Source: Halioglobus sp.
GTDB taxonomy: Bacteria; Pseudomonadota; Gammaproteobacteria; Pseudomonadales; Halieaceae
DNA: 64,000 nucleotides
Direction: 5' to 3'
Assembly: GCA_002699145.1 (NCBI GenBank)
Contig: PABK01000008.1
Location: forward strand, 1-64,000
The notes under the pieces were generated by a model. The model did no database searches, was not told the origin of the DNA, and saw only the letters and a program-made list of their open reading frames with translations. Of this stretch, positions 38,188-46,035 are shown one piece after another. The position numbers were made by a program, and so were the translations under genes. Position 1 is the stretch's first letter. The number at the start of each line of letters is the position of its first letter.

Positions 38188-38789
38188 AGGTCCTTCCCCT
38201 TACGCATCAGCCTTTCGATTTCAGCCAGTATCAACGCGCCAGCTTTCGTCAGATCACGAAGCGGCGTGGTGGGCTTCCACCAGTGGTACATAAACGGCCA
38301 ATCGGATGGGGCAGAAGACTCACCTCCTGCTGGATTAATAACGTTCACGGCGTAACACGCCGCAGCCTTTGGGAGCTCCCCGCGGACATAGCCATCATCC
38401 CACGCAGGGCTCCAGCCCTCTTCCAGGACCTGGCGTTGGCGCTCCCTGGCAACCAGGGTCAGTGCGGTACCTGCCCCGGGGCCCGACGTCAGGTGCGCGC
38501 GCGCAGCTTCGAGCTTGCTGATCAACACATCCAGCGCCTCTGCGCTGTCCGTTACGATCTCCGCGAAAACAGCGCCATCCACAGGCCTCGGAGCCGCGCA
38601 GGGCGCATCAGACTCGCCAGGCCCGTCACACAGCGCAAAGACCACCCCCGCCGCCTTGCCTCCATCCTCCCACGCATCTGCCATTTTCACCGCGCCCGTG
38701 CCCAACCTCAGCCGCACACACTCGCCGGTCCTGAGCACGCCCAGCTCATGGGCGCGTAACACATCCTCTCTGGCCATATCAGCGACCAC
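38184..38789 (-). CDS. Conserved phage protein (C-terminal ERQRQ...AGALILAEIERL domain)
   Basis: Common phage motif: VARERQRQVLEEGWSPAWDDGYVRGELPKAAACYA...LRDLTKAGALILAEIERL. Confidence 0.75.
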   Translation of the reverse strand: MVADMAREDVLRAHELGVLRTGECVRLRLGTGAVKMADAWEDGGKAAGVVFALCDGPGESDAPCAAPRPVDGAVFAEIVTDSAEALDVLISKLEAARAHLTSGPGAGTALTLVARERQRQVLEEGWSPAWDDGYVRGELPKAAACYAVNVINPAGGESSAPSDWPFMYHWWKPTTPLRDLTKAGALILAEIERLMRKGKDL

Positions 38790-38979
38790 CTCCCTTCAGT
38801 AATCCGCCCAGATAAATACCCAAGCCCAGCATCGACAAACTGATATCCACCAGCGACTTCCACACGGGGTGCGGGTATTGAATCAATTGGTCGGCGAAGG
38901 TAGGCAGGACGATCGCCACCCCCAGGGCTATCACGAAATGTTGATTCACTGCTTTCGGGCCTCCACGAACATGCTGCAC
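38779..38979 (-). CDS. Small membrane protein
   Basis: VALGVAIVLPTFADQLI..., operon overlap. Confidence 0.45.
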   Translation of the reverse strand: MQHVRGGPKAVNQHFVIALGVAIVLPTFADQLIQYPHPVWKSLVDISLSMLGLGIYLGGLLKGGGR

Positions 38980-39098
38980 ACCACAGCGCCAAGTCCGATC
39001 ATCGCCAGGGCGAATGCCAGCTTCCCGTAGTGCGGCGGCACGAAATATTTAGGGCCCAACATCAAGATCACCCCCAGTGCCAACATCCGTCCTTGCAT
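38946..39098 (-). CDS. Small membrane protein, 50 aa (MQGRMLALGVILMLGPKYFVPPHYGKLAFALAMIGLGAVVCSMFVEARKQ)
   Basis: Read by eye; two hydrophobic segments; overlaps the next ORF. Confidence 0.5.
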   Translation of the reverse strand: MQGRMLALGVILMLGPKYFVPPHYGKLAFALAMIGLGAVVCSMFVEARKQ

Positions 39099-39106
39099 GG
39101 ATCCCC

Positions 39107-39418
39107 CTACTCGCACCCGCTGGGCACGGTTATCAGTTTCTGATCACGAATTCTGCGCCGCCAGGTGCGGTAGATACCGCGCATCTGGCAACGCAACAAT
39201 TCCGCCTCCGACAAGTCCACGGTCATCCGGCCGTCGACGATCGCGTGACAGGTGGCGCAACCGTCTACCACCCACCAGTCCGGAGACTTGATAGACGTGC
39301 CCTTGTCCTCACTGGGCAAATGGCACGGCACCGTAGTTTCCGTGCCGCCCTCACACCACGGATGGATCCCGAACGCACACGTCTGATCACGCGATGCCGC
39401 GGTCAACTTACTCACCAC
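39107..39418 (-). CDS. Hypothetical phage protein
   Basis: Operon packing. Confidence 0.45.
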   Translation of the reverse strand: MVSKLTAASRDQTCAFGIHPWCEGGTETTVPCHLPSEDKGTSIKSPDWWVVDGCATCHAIVDGRMTVDLSEAELLRCQMRGIYRTWRRRIRDQKLITVPSGCE

Positions 39419-39722
39419 GCGGACCCTTGAGCCAGTTCAGGATGTCATTCACGCCGGCCTCCACGCGGGCCAGCTCCCGGCGAAGATCTCCACCCCCGTT
39501 GCGCACATTCCAAGCCGCATCGGCCGCGGGGGTCGCCAGGCGAACACCACGGGGCTGACCTGCAAGGCTCGGCGAAATCTCCACGCGCGGACCAAGCGCC
39601 CCGCAATCCTCACATCCAGTCTGCACGTAGCGCAGGTCGCCGTGCATGAAGTGGCGCTGACCAGACGAGGCCCCACCTCCGCAGAAGGGGCATTCGCGCA
39701 GCTCACTCACCGGACGGCCCAT
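39408..39722 (-). CDS. Second Lar-like restriction alleviation protein
   Basis: LRECPFCGGGAS...QTGCEDCGALGPRVE...AADAAWNVR. Confidence 0.82.
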   Translation of the reverse strand: MGRPVSELRECPFCGGGASSGQRHFMHGDLRYVQTGCEDCGALGPRVEISPSLAGQPRGVRLATPAADAAWNVRNGGGDLRRELARVEAGVNDILNWLKGPRGE

Positions 39723-40122
39723 TCGGGTTCAGCTCCAGCCATGCGGCTACCTGATCTTCCGGCCAGGCTTGGGGCTTTAGCCCCTTGATACGCGCCGGGA
39801 AGTCCTTGGCGGCGGTCCAGCGACGCGCCGTGGTTTCGTGCACGCCCGCCATACGCATGATTGCCGGGATCCTCACTATCCAGCGGCCGTCCACAAGTTC
39901 CCGCGCAGCCCTGGACACAACCTTGCCCGTATGCGGGTCAACGACCGGCTGAGAGTTGAACGGATAGACCGGCTTCGCGCCGTCGCACGACGAAAGCACT
40001 TTGATCTCGCCGCCGCGATCCAGAAACTCCTGCGTCTGGCGCGCGATTTCCGCTCTCAGCGCATCCGTATTCGGCCGCGGTGCCTCGTTCGTGGCGAAAC
40101 GTCTGATCTCCGAATAGCTCAT
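39703..40122 (-). CDS. Phage DNA-binding protein (AlpA/MerR-like HTH at the C-terminus)
   Basis: IMRMAGVHETTARRWTAAKDFPARI; EFLDRGGEIKVL N-terminal motif. Confidence 0.65.
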   Translation of the reverse strand: MSYSEIRRFATNEAPRPNTDALRAEIARQTQEFLDRGGEIKVLSSCDGAKPVYPFNSQPVVDPHTGKVVSRAARELVDGRWIVRIPAIMRMAGVHETTARRWTAAKDFPARIKGLKPQAWPEDQVAAWLELNPNGPSGE

Positions 40123-40170
40123 AGCTCACTCCCCGTGATTCACGTAGAACAATGAAATTTGTCAGCCCGC

Positions 40171-40425
40171 CTACCGGTCATCGGGATGCCATCCCTGCTC
40201 CAGGCCGCTGTGGCCCTCCGGTGCCGGCGGAAGCCAATAAACCACCGCCAGAACTGGCAGGCCCGCCGGCCACACCACCGCAAGCAGCACCAACTTTTTC
40301 CCGGCGATATGCATGCCCTCCTTGGCGCGCAGCAGTTCGACCAGCACCAGCACTGCACTGGCGCCCAAAATCCACAGTAAAAACATCACCATTCGATCGC
40401 CTCCCGCTGGCGCGCCAGGCGCCAC
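40171..40425 (-). CDS. Small membrane protein
   Basis: VMFLLWILGASAVLVLVELL and LVLLAVVWPAGLPVLAVVYWL. Confidence 0.55.
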   Translation of the reverse strand: MAPGAPAGGDRMVMFLLWILGASAVLVLVELLRAKEGMHIAGKKLVLLAVVWPAGLPVLAVVYWLPPAPEGHSGLEQGWHPDDR

Positions 40426-40757
40426 TGCGTGTATGTCCGCCCCTGGTGCTGCTTGAAAAACACCAGGAACGCCTCGCTCGTTTCGTAGCCGCAGAATCGC
40501 GCCGCCTTACGAATGTTCACCCGGCCGGACTTCTTCACCAGGAGACTAAGGCGCCGGCACTGCTCCCGGCGCTTTTCCCCCGCCCAGCTGGTGCCTGCAC
40601 CCCTCAACCGGCGGGCCATAGTCACCGGGTTCATGCCCATCCGACGCGCGCATGCGGATGCACTGGCCCGGGCGAGGTCTTCGTGGTGGTACAGGTAGCG
40701 CCGCACCCTGAGGCGCACGGTGGTCGGGTCCTGGGTGCCCAGTTGCGCGACGGTCAT
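40386..40757 (-). CDS. AraC-type HTH protein
   Basis: NIRKAARFCGYETSEAFLVFFKQHQGRTYTQWR matches the AraC HTH signature. Confidence 0.75.
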   Translation of the reverse strand: MTVAQLGTQDPTTVRLRVRRYLYHHEDLARASASACARRMGMNPVTMARRLRGAGTSWAGEKRREQCRRLSLLVKKSGRVNIRKAARFCGYETSEAFLVFFKQHQGRTYTQWRLARQREAIEW

Positions 40758-41818
40758 GCTGGCTCTCCGAAAGTCTCCGTGGACTGCAGGCCCGCGGATC
40801 GCGCGAGGCGATGGCGGTACCTGGCCTGATCACAATCCGCGGACTCCCAGTCACGCAGCACCCAGTCGCGGAACAACCGCGGCCAGTCGCTGTGCTGAAT
40901 CTCCATTGACCGGAACCAGATCACAAACACCTCCCGCGCCTTCTTGATCAGCGGGAGCGGCACCCCCATCGCCTGCAGGTCAGTCACCTGCGCCTCGTCT
41001 GGCTCCCAGTACAAGTCCAGCGCCCTGGGCTGGTTGGCCAACACCTGCATCAGGTAAGGCTTCGGCTGCACCGGAGCGGCGAGGATTGACACGACCAGGG
41101 CGTCCAGGAGCCGGTTGATGCCGGACTGCTCCTTGCACATCCCGAGGAACGCGCGCGCCTGATCCTCCGGGATCGCGTAGCCGGTCAACCAGGTCACGCC
41201 ACGGTCGAAAATGTATTGCGCCGCCGACTCATGCTGATAGAGCTCGCCGAGCGAGCGCATAGAGTTATCCACAGGATTGGCCGCGCGAGCGGCCGATGCG
41301 ATAGCATCGGAACTGGTATGATCATTGGTATGATCAGTACTGGTATGTTCTGGATCGTCTTGGGCAGTTTTTCCAAGTTGGAAGTTGGGTAGTTTTTCCA
41401 AGTTGGGCGGTGTTGTTTTTCCAACTTGGGCAGTTTTTCCAAGTTGGAGAGATTCGCCAGTGTCAGAGCTTCCAACTTGGGCAGTTTTTCCAAGTTGGGA
41501 ATACTCGCCATCTTGGGCGGCCGCGTCCTCCGGCAACAACAGCCGATCGGGAATGGTGAGTCGGTACTTTTTCGGCCCGTGAAAAGACTTTTTCTCGGCC
41601 TTGCTGAGCCACCCTTTGGACTCCAGGCGGCTCGTAATTTTGGAGACCTGCGTGGCGTCTCGATAGCCCGCCCGATGCGCAAGCGTGGCCAGCTTCGGCC
41701 ACACCGTGTCGCAATTCTTGTCCCGAAACGAATACAGCGCCACCAGCACTTTGAACTCCGATGGCGTCAGCTCAGGGTCTGCGATCGCCTCATGGGGCAC
41801 GATGGCGAATTTATTCAA
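40754..41818 (-). CDS. Phage replication initiator (O-like, winged HTH N-terminus, DnaT-like C-terminus)
   Basis: LTPSEFKVLVALYSFRDKNCDTVWPKLATLAHRAGYRDATQVSKITSRLESKGWL; FVIWFRSMEIQHSDWPRLFRDWVLRDW; internal iterons. Confidence 0.8.
   Translation of the reverse strand: MNKFAIVPHEAIADPELTPSEFKVLVALYSFRDKNCDTVWPKLATLAHRAGYRDATQVSKITSRLESKGWLSKAEKKSFHGPKKYRLTIPDRLLLPEDAAAQDGEYSQLGKTAQVGSSDTGESLQLGKTAQVGKTTPPNLEKLPNFQLGKTAQDDPEHTSTDHTNDHTSSDAIASAARAANPVDNSMRSLGELYQHESAAQYIFDRGVTWLTGYAIPEDQARAFLGMCKEQSGINRLLDALVVSILAAPVQPKPYLMQVLANQPRALDLYWEPDEAQVTDLQAMGVPLPLIKKAREVFVIWFRSMEIQHSDWPRLFRDWVLRDWESADCDQARYRHRLARSAGLQSTETFGEPA
41314..41351. repeat. Three short direct repeats TGGTATGATCA/TGGTATGATCA/TGGTATGTTCT
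   Basis: Copies at 41314, 41326 and 41341. Confidence 0.8.
41359..41498. repeat. Iteron array (candidate phage replication origin inside the O-like gene)
   Basis: CTTGGGCAGTTTTTCCAAGTTGG at 41359, 41425 and 41476, variant GTTGGGTAGTTTTTCCAAGTTGG at 41384, plus a degenerate copy at 41403-41429. Confidence 0.82.
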
Positions 41819-42084
41819 AGCCCCACCCCCGACAGCCGTTCATCAAGCTGGCGCAGACGCCTGGTCCGCTCTTTGCTGTCGCGTATCAGCCAGCCAAGCG
41901 TCATGCTCGTTTTGGCCAATCCGGCTTCGCGTATCGGGTTGGCTGCACCCCGCCCCATTGCGCTGATCGCCTCGACTGCCGCACTAATGGCTGCCTGGCG
42001 CGTTCTGGGCCTCGCCGGCGGAAAATTCGGCACGCGCACCCCCGGGAACACCTCCGCCGCCAATGATTTGCCGTACTTATCCAT
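41815..42084 (-). CDS. Hypothetical phage protein
   Basis: Overlaps the initiator start. Confidence 0.5.
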   Translation of the reverse strand: MDKYGKSLAAEVFPGVRVPNFPPARPRTRQAAISAAVEAISAMGRGAANPIREAGLAKTSMTLGWLIRDSKERTRRLRQLDERLSGVGL

Positions 42085-42105
42085 GACACCCCCTAAGCCA
42101 AAGTT

Positions 42106-42132
42106 CTGAAAAAGGCCGCTCGCGGCGGCCTT
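42106..42132 (-). terminator. Early-operon terminator
   Basis: aaggccgc-tcgcg-gcggcctt with T-run on the minus strand side. Confidence 0.7.
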
Positions 42133-42150
42133 GCTGTGGATCCCCTTGGG

Positions 42151-42474
42151 CTAACCGCCGGAGCCCTGCTGTTCGTCTTTCTCGGCGCCTCCCTGGTCGG
42201 AGTCCTGCTGTTCGGCATCATTGGGGCCGGCGCCCTTCGACCCGTCATCATCGGTGCCGGTGGAATCAACCCGACTACCGGTGGCCGCCCTTGCGTCCTT
42301 CTCCTGCCGGCTCTTGTCCGCCGGCAGCTCCTGCACACGCACCATGGTGTTTCCGTGCACGTGGAATTCACGCTCTTCGCCGTCCTGCAGGAACGCCGGC
42401 GGCTGACCGGTCACGTTGACCCGGACTTCCACGTCCGCACTACAGTGCGCCTCGACTTTCACATTGGTTGTCAT
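42151..42474 (-). CDS. Hypothetical acidic phage protein
   Basis: ORF between CII-like gene and terminator; low-complexity acidic C-terminus. Confidence 0.5.
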   Translation of the reverse strand: MTTNVKVEAHCSADVEVRVNVTGQPPAFLQDGEEREFHVHGNTMVRVQELPADKSRQEKDARAATGSRVDSTGTDDDGSKGAGPNDAEQQDSDQGGAEKDEQQGSGG

Positions 42475-42530
42475 GGTTCCCCCTGACTGTTTCTATGCGC
42501 CCAGAGATGGGGCCAGGCGCAGACCCCTGG

Positions 42531-42977
42531 TTAAACTGACTCGATCCTGGGCAAGGCACGCAGCAGCTGATTCAGCGCATCGACGGCATCGTCGACCTCG
42601 CCACGAATACGCGCGTGCTCTCGAGCTGTCAGCCGACCGTCGGAAAGCGCGTCCTGGATCACGCGCGCTACATCACCGTTCTCGGCCGCCGCGATCAGCA
42701 CCGCCTCAGCGATGTTCCGGGCGCCCCCCTCCTGGTCACTGTCCCGGACATAGCGCCCGCCCAGAATCTGGCATTCCGCGCTGATAATGTCTCGGGTGTT
42801 GGTGACCAGCTGCAGGGATATCGCTTCGCGCTGGCTCAGCTTGTTCTGATCTGCCGCCCAGTTGACCTTGTTGTTCAGGACCGCATAGCCCACGCCGATG
42901 CGCGCTGCGATCTCCTCGGCAGACAGGTCCGGGTGTGCGTGGAGTGTTGAGTGGTTTGCTACGTCCAGCTGGTCCAT
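42531..42977 (-). CDS. Phage regulatory CII-family protein
   Basis: MDQLDVANHSTLHAHPDLSAEEIAARIGVGYAVLNNKVN...LSQREAISLQLVTN. Confidence 0.8.
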   Translation of the reverse strand: MDQLDVANHSTLHAHPDLSAEEIAARIGVGYAVLNNKVNWAADQNKLSQREAISLQLVTNTRDIISAECQILGGRYVRDSDQEGGARNIAEAVLIAAAENGDVARVIQDALSDGRLTAREHARIRGEVDDAVDALNQLLRALPRIESV

Positions 42978-43041
42978 ATGATCCCCCCTGGTTCTATGTG
43001 TGGCATCAGCCCGCGTTCGCTAGGCTTGAGCAAATGGACGC

Positions 43042-43239
43042 CTACGCAGACTGCTTTGCGACGACGCGCGCCAGATACAGGCGCTCAATCTCCCGGCCGA
43101 TGGTCGTGCCCGGGTTGCGTGTATCGCCACTGCTGATCCGGCTGATCGTCGACTGGCTAGTGCCAGCCAGGCCGGCCAGCTCCGTTTGGCCGATACCGGA
43201 CTGCAACAATGCGTTTGTCATGTCTTTGAGTGTCGCCAT
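43042..43239 (-). CDS. Cro-like repressor
   Basis: HTH GIGQTELAGLAGTSQSTISRISSGDTRNPG; divergent from the CI-like gene. Confidence 0.8.
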   Translation of the reverse strand: MATLKDMTNALLQSGIGQTELAGLAGTSQSTISRISSGDTRNPGTTIGREIERLYLARVVAKQSA

Positions 43240-43253
43240 GCCCGCAGAGAATA

Positions 43254-43267
43254 ATGCAAATTTGCAT
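43254..43267. promoter_or_regulatory. Operator palindrome ATGCAAATTTGCAT in the cI/cro intergenic region
   Basis: Perfect 14-bp palindrome; lies in the spacer of candidate cro promoter TTGCTA-N17-TATTCT (minus strand). Confidence 0.8.
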
Positions 43268-43306
43268 ACGTAGCAAGGCATATGCGCTTTTTCATTGGAG
43301 GCCGGG

Positions 43307-43822
43307 ATGAATGACAATGCGAATATGTATAAGAGTCGATTCAAACCAATCCCGGGAAAGCCGCTGACCACAACCATTCCGGCCTTGCTAGAGTGGCGCG
43401 GAATTTCGCCAAGGGGCGTGGAAGAGGCGACCGACGGGAAGGTATTTCAAAGCAACATTCAGCGCATTTGCTCCGGGAAAACAAAAAACCCGGGGCAGGA
43501 TGTCGTGGGCGGCATCGCTGAGTTTTTCGGCCTCTCGATCAGTGAAATTTACAGCGCGGAGTTCGTTCAGGCATTCATAAAGGCCGGCGGGAGCAGGAAG
43601 CGAATGGGCCAAGGGGCGATCGCCGCTGCGTACACAGGCGAGCGGGCACAACCTGGCATCTTAAAGGATGCTCAGGTGCAGTGGACCGATGAGCAAGCGA
43701 AATCTATCTTCGCAAACCTGACAGCGGATGCCGCCACCCAGCTCATAGAAGAATTCGTCCAGGGCCTCCCCAAGGAAGACCGAATCAAGATCGCCCAGGC
43801 TTGCCTGGCTGATCTTGACTGA
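43307..43822 (+). CDS. CI-like repressor lacking a recognisable S24 peptidase domain
   Basis: HTH-like GISPRGVEEATDGKVFQSNIQRICSGKTKNPG; position; SD ggagg upstream of ATG. Confidence 0.72.
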   Translation: MNDNANMYKSRFKPIPGKPLTTTIPALLEWRGISPRGVEEATDGKVFQSNIQRICSGKTKNPGQDVVGGIAEFFGLSISEIYSAEFVQAFIKAGGSRKRMGQGAIAAAYTGERAQPGILKDAQVQWTDEQAKSIFANLTADAATQLIEEFVQGLPKEDRIKIAQACLADLD

Positions 43823-43967
43823 GTTGCTGCGCACGCTCAATCATTCTGCGCTGCTGCTTTGGCTCTGACGCCTTGAAAATTTTCATTAGTATTTCAAGCT
43901 GGGCTGCGGTGCACTTACTATTTTTTTTTAGGGCCATAGATACTACTTAAACAAAGCCGGACTTCAC

Positions 43968-44501
43968 ATGATGCATTTTTCAATCGCTCGACAGGATACG
44001 ACACACAGCTTCAATGCCAAAACCTTGACCCGTGTTGCAGTATTGCGAAATAAAGTCACGGCGGTATGCCTTCTTGCACTTTCCTGCCCGCTACTGGCGA
44101 CCGCGCAGGTATACAAGTGCGAGGACGCTAACGGCAAGCCGGTGTTTTCTGACAGGCCATGTGGCGCCGACGCTGAAACCGTAGACGTTAAAGTGCGGAG
44201 CTCTGGCATTTCGGTCGGCCCCAGCGGGGATTTTTCAAGGGTGCGCGAAGACATGCAAAGGCGTGAGATTGAGCGCAAAATTGCACGCCTTGACCAAGAC
44301 ATCGAAGACCTGGAAGACGAGCGTGACAGGCGCCTTGATGCCATTGCGAAAAAACGCGAGCAAGCGAACAACAACCTTGCCGGTGCCACCTGGGAACAAA
44401 GTCTGGCGACCGAGATGGCCAGCGTGTCTCAAGACTACAATGCCCGCATCACTGCAAAGCGCAGTGAAATAAATCGGTTGCGCGATCGCGCTGACCGCTA
44501 A
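43968..44501 (+). CDS. DUF4124-domain exported protein (lysogeny-region cargo)
   Basis: Signal-peptide-like VCLLALSCPLLATAQ then VYKCEDANGKPVFSDRPCG and coiled-coil. Confidence 0.8.
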   Translation: MMHFSIARQDTTHSFNAKTLTRVAVLRNKVTAVCLLALSCPLLATAQVYKCEDANGKPVFSDRPCGADAETVDVKVRSSGISVGPSGDFSRVREDMQRREIERKIARLDQDIEDLEDERDRRLDAIAKKREQANNNLAGATWEQSLATEMASVSQDYNARITAKRSEINRLRDRADR

Positions 44502-44541
44502 CTCATACACCCTGGCGCAGGGCTTTCGCTTCCCCCAAAAA

Positions 44542-44582
44542 ATGCAAATTTGCATATTCTGTGATTCTATGCAAATATGCAT
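44542..44582. promoter_or_regulatory. Tandem operator palindromes ATGCAAATTTGCAT and ATGCAAATATGCAT
   Basis: 44542-44555 is identical to the cI/cro operator; 44569-44582 differs by one base; upstream of the 44606 operon. Confidence 0.8.
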
Positions 44583-44605
44583 TTCAACCGGTTTAGGGGG
44601 GAAGA

Positions 44606-44983
44606 ATGAAAATGGCAACGGCAAACGACCTCGAATACACGCAGGTATCGGAAAGCTGGCACATTCTGCGCGCGCCAGGCAGGCCGGGTGAACCAGGGCG
44701 CGTTTTTACCGGATACACGAAATCCGAAGTTTTCCAAAAGGCGGCGGCCTCGATCGGTCGGCAGCGGATTGACGATGGCGCCTACATCGGCGGGGGCAGC
44801 ATTATCCTTCGCCTGGAGCGACTGCGCGCGGGAGAGTCACTGACGCAGGATCAGATCACGCAGGAAAGCGGCCTCTCTCCCCAGCACGCCAGGGAGCTGA
44901 TGTATCGCCTGATCGTCGATGGAAAGCTGATCCGCGTCTGCGGTATCGGCACCACGCCAAGCATGTACCACCTCCCCCAATGA
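44606..44983 (+). CDS. Hypothetical HTH-containing phage protein
   Basis: GESLTQDQITQESGLSPQHARELMYRLIVDGKLIRV winged-helix-like; strong SD ggggggaag. Confidence 0.6.
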   Translation: MKMATANDLEYTQVSESWHILRAPGRPGEPGRVFTGYTKSEVFQKAAASIGRQRIDDGAYIGGGSIILRLERLRAGESLTQDQITQESGLSPQHARELMYRLIVDGKLIRVCGIGTTPSMYHLPQ

Positions 44984-45084
44984 AATCCACACACCCTAAC
45001 TGCAGGAACTGTGGGCGCGCGCTGACCGCGCCGGAAAGCCGCGCATGCGGATTCGGACCTAGAGGAACTGAAGAACATGAATGA
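44980..45084 (+). CDS. Tiny Cys-rich ORF (MKSTHPNCRNCGRALTAPESRACGFGPRGTEEHE)
   Basis: Read by eye; overlaps both neighbours (ATGA style). Confidence 0.45.
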   Translation: MKSTHPNCRNCGRALTAPESRACGFGPRGTEEHE

Positions 45085-45697
45085 TATAGAGATCGACGCC
45101 AGATTTGTAAGGGGAGCACAGGCCTGCCAGGCCTCAAACGACATACGCTACTACCTAAACGGAATCTGCATCATGCCCGATGGCCGCATTGCAGGGACAA
45201 ACGGCCATGTGCTCTACGTCGGGAAGTACTCCGAAGATCAGGACAGCCTGCCCGACAGAAATATCATTCTGAAGCTTCACGGCACAATTCCCAGGGCGGC
45301 TAAAAGCGTCCGATTTACATTCACTGCAAGAGCTGGAGATGTCTGGCGGGGCGTCGCGGTAACAGACAACAACAAAGCATTTTGCTTTGAAACGATAGAC
45401 GGAAAGTACCCTGACATTGACCGAGTGATTCCAGAAGCACCGGAACCGGACGGAATCATCTGCGACGGCTTCGGCATACAAGCACGGTACCTGTCCCTAG
45501 TGCCAAAAACCCTGGGCGTCGGGGAATCCGTCATTTGCCAACACGCCGAGCCAAACGGGCCGGCGGTTTTCCGTCTGCATTCAGCCGACAAAGACGGCTG
45601 CGACCTATTCGCCGCTTCCTCGCGCCTCATAGTCATGCCCGCCTGGCTGAAAGCCACATATCGATCGGGGCAGGCCACCGCAACACAAACCATCTAG
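45077..45697 (+). CDS. DnaN (beta sliding clamp)-like phage protein
   Basis: IMPDGRIAGTNGHVLYV and ETIDGKYPDIDRVIPEAPEP resemble DnaN signatures. Confidence 0.68.
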   Translation: MNDIEIDARFVRGAQACQASNDIRYYLNGICIMPDGRIAGTNGHVLYVGKYSEDQDSLPDRNIILKLHGTIPRAAKSVRFTFTARAGDVWRGVAVTDNNKAFCFETIDGKYPDIDRVIPEAPEPDGIICDGFGIQARYLSLVPKTLGVGESVICQHAEPNGPAVFRLHSADKDGCDLFAASSRLIVMPAWLKATYRSGQATATQTI

Positions 45698-45717
45698 CCG
45701 ACTACTGGAGCAAACAC

Positions 45718-46035
45718 ATGCCACGCGCAACCCCCACCAAAGAAATGAAAGCCGCAGCCAAGCATATCCTTGGCATTTCCTCGATCACCATCACCCAGCT
45801 GAGACTGATGCCCACCTTGTATCAGTCGCTGATGTCGGATGACCAAAAGCTGGATCCTGACTCCATCACCGCCGCGGAATCGAAGATCCTGCAGGAGTGG
45901 ACCAAGGAAGGATGGATCACCTGGGGTGAAGACCACAGGCTGGGCTGCACAAAACCCTTCTGGAATGCCGTGTCCGAGCTGCTTTGGCTCTCATATGTCT
46001 GTCCCGAGGGAGAGGAGGAGGCTGATGCAAGTTAA
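45718..46035 (+). CDS. Hypothetical phage protein
   Basis: ORF in the operon. Confidence 0.5.
   Translation: MPRATPTKEMKAAAKHILGISSITITQLRLMPTLYQSLMSDDQKLDPDSITAAESKILQEWTKEGWITWGEDHRLGCTKPFWNAVSELLWLSYVCPEGEEEADAS

Noticed and set aside
41359-41498. Possible CRISPR-like or VNTR array
   Set aside because: Short irregularly spaced repeats within an O-like replication gene fit origin iterons better
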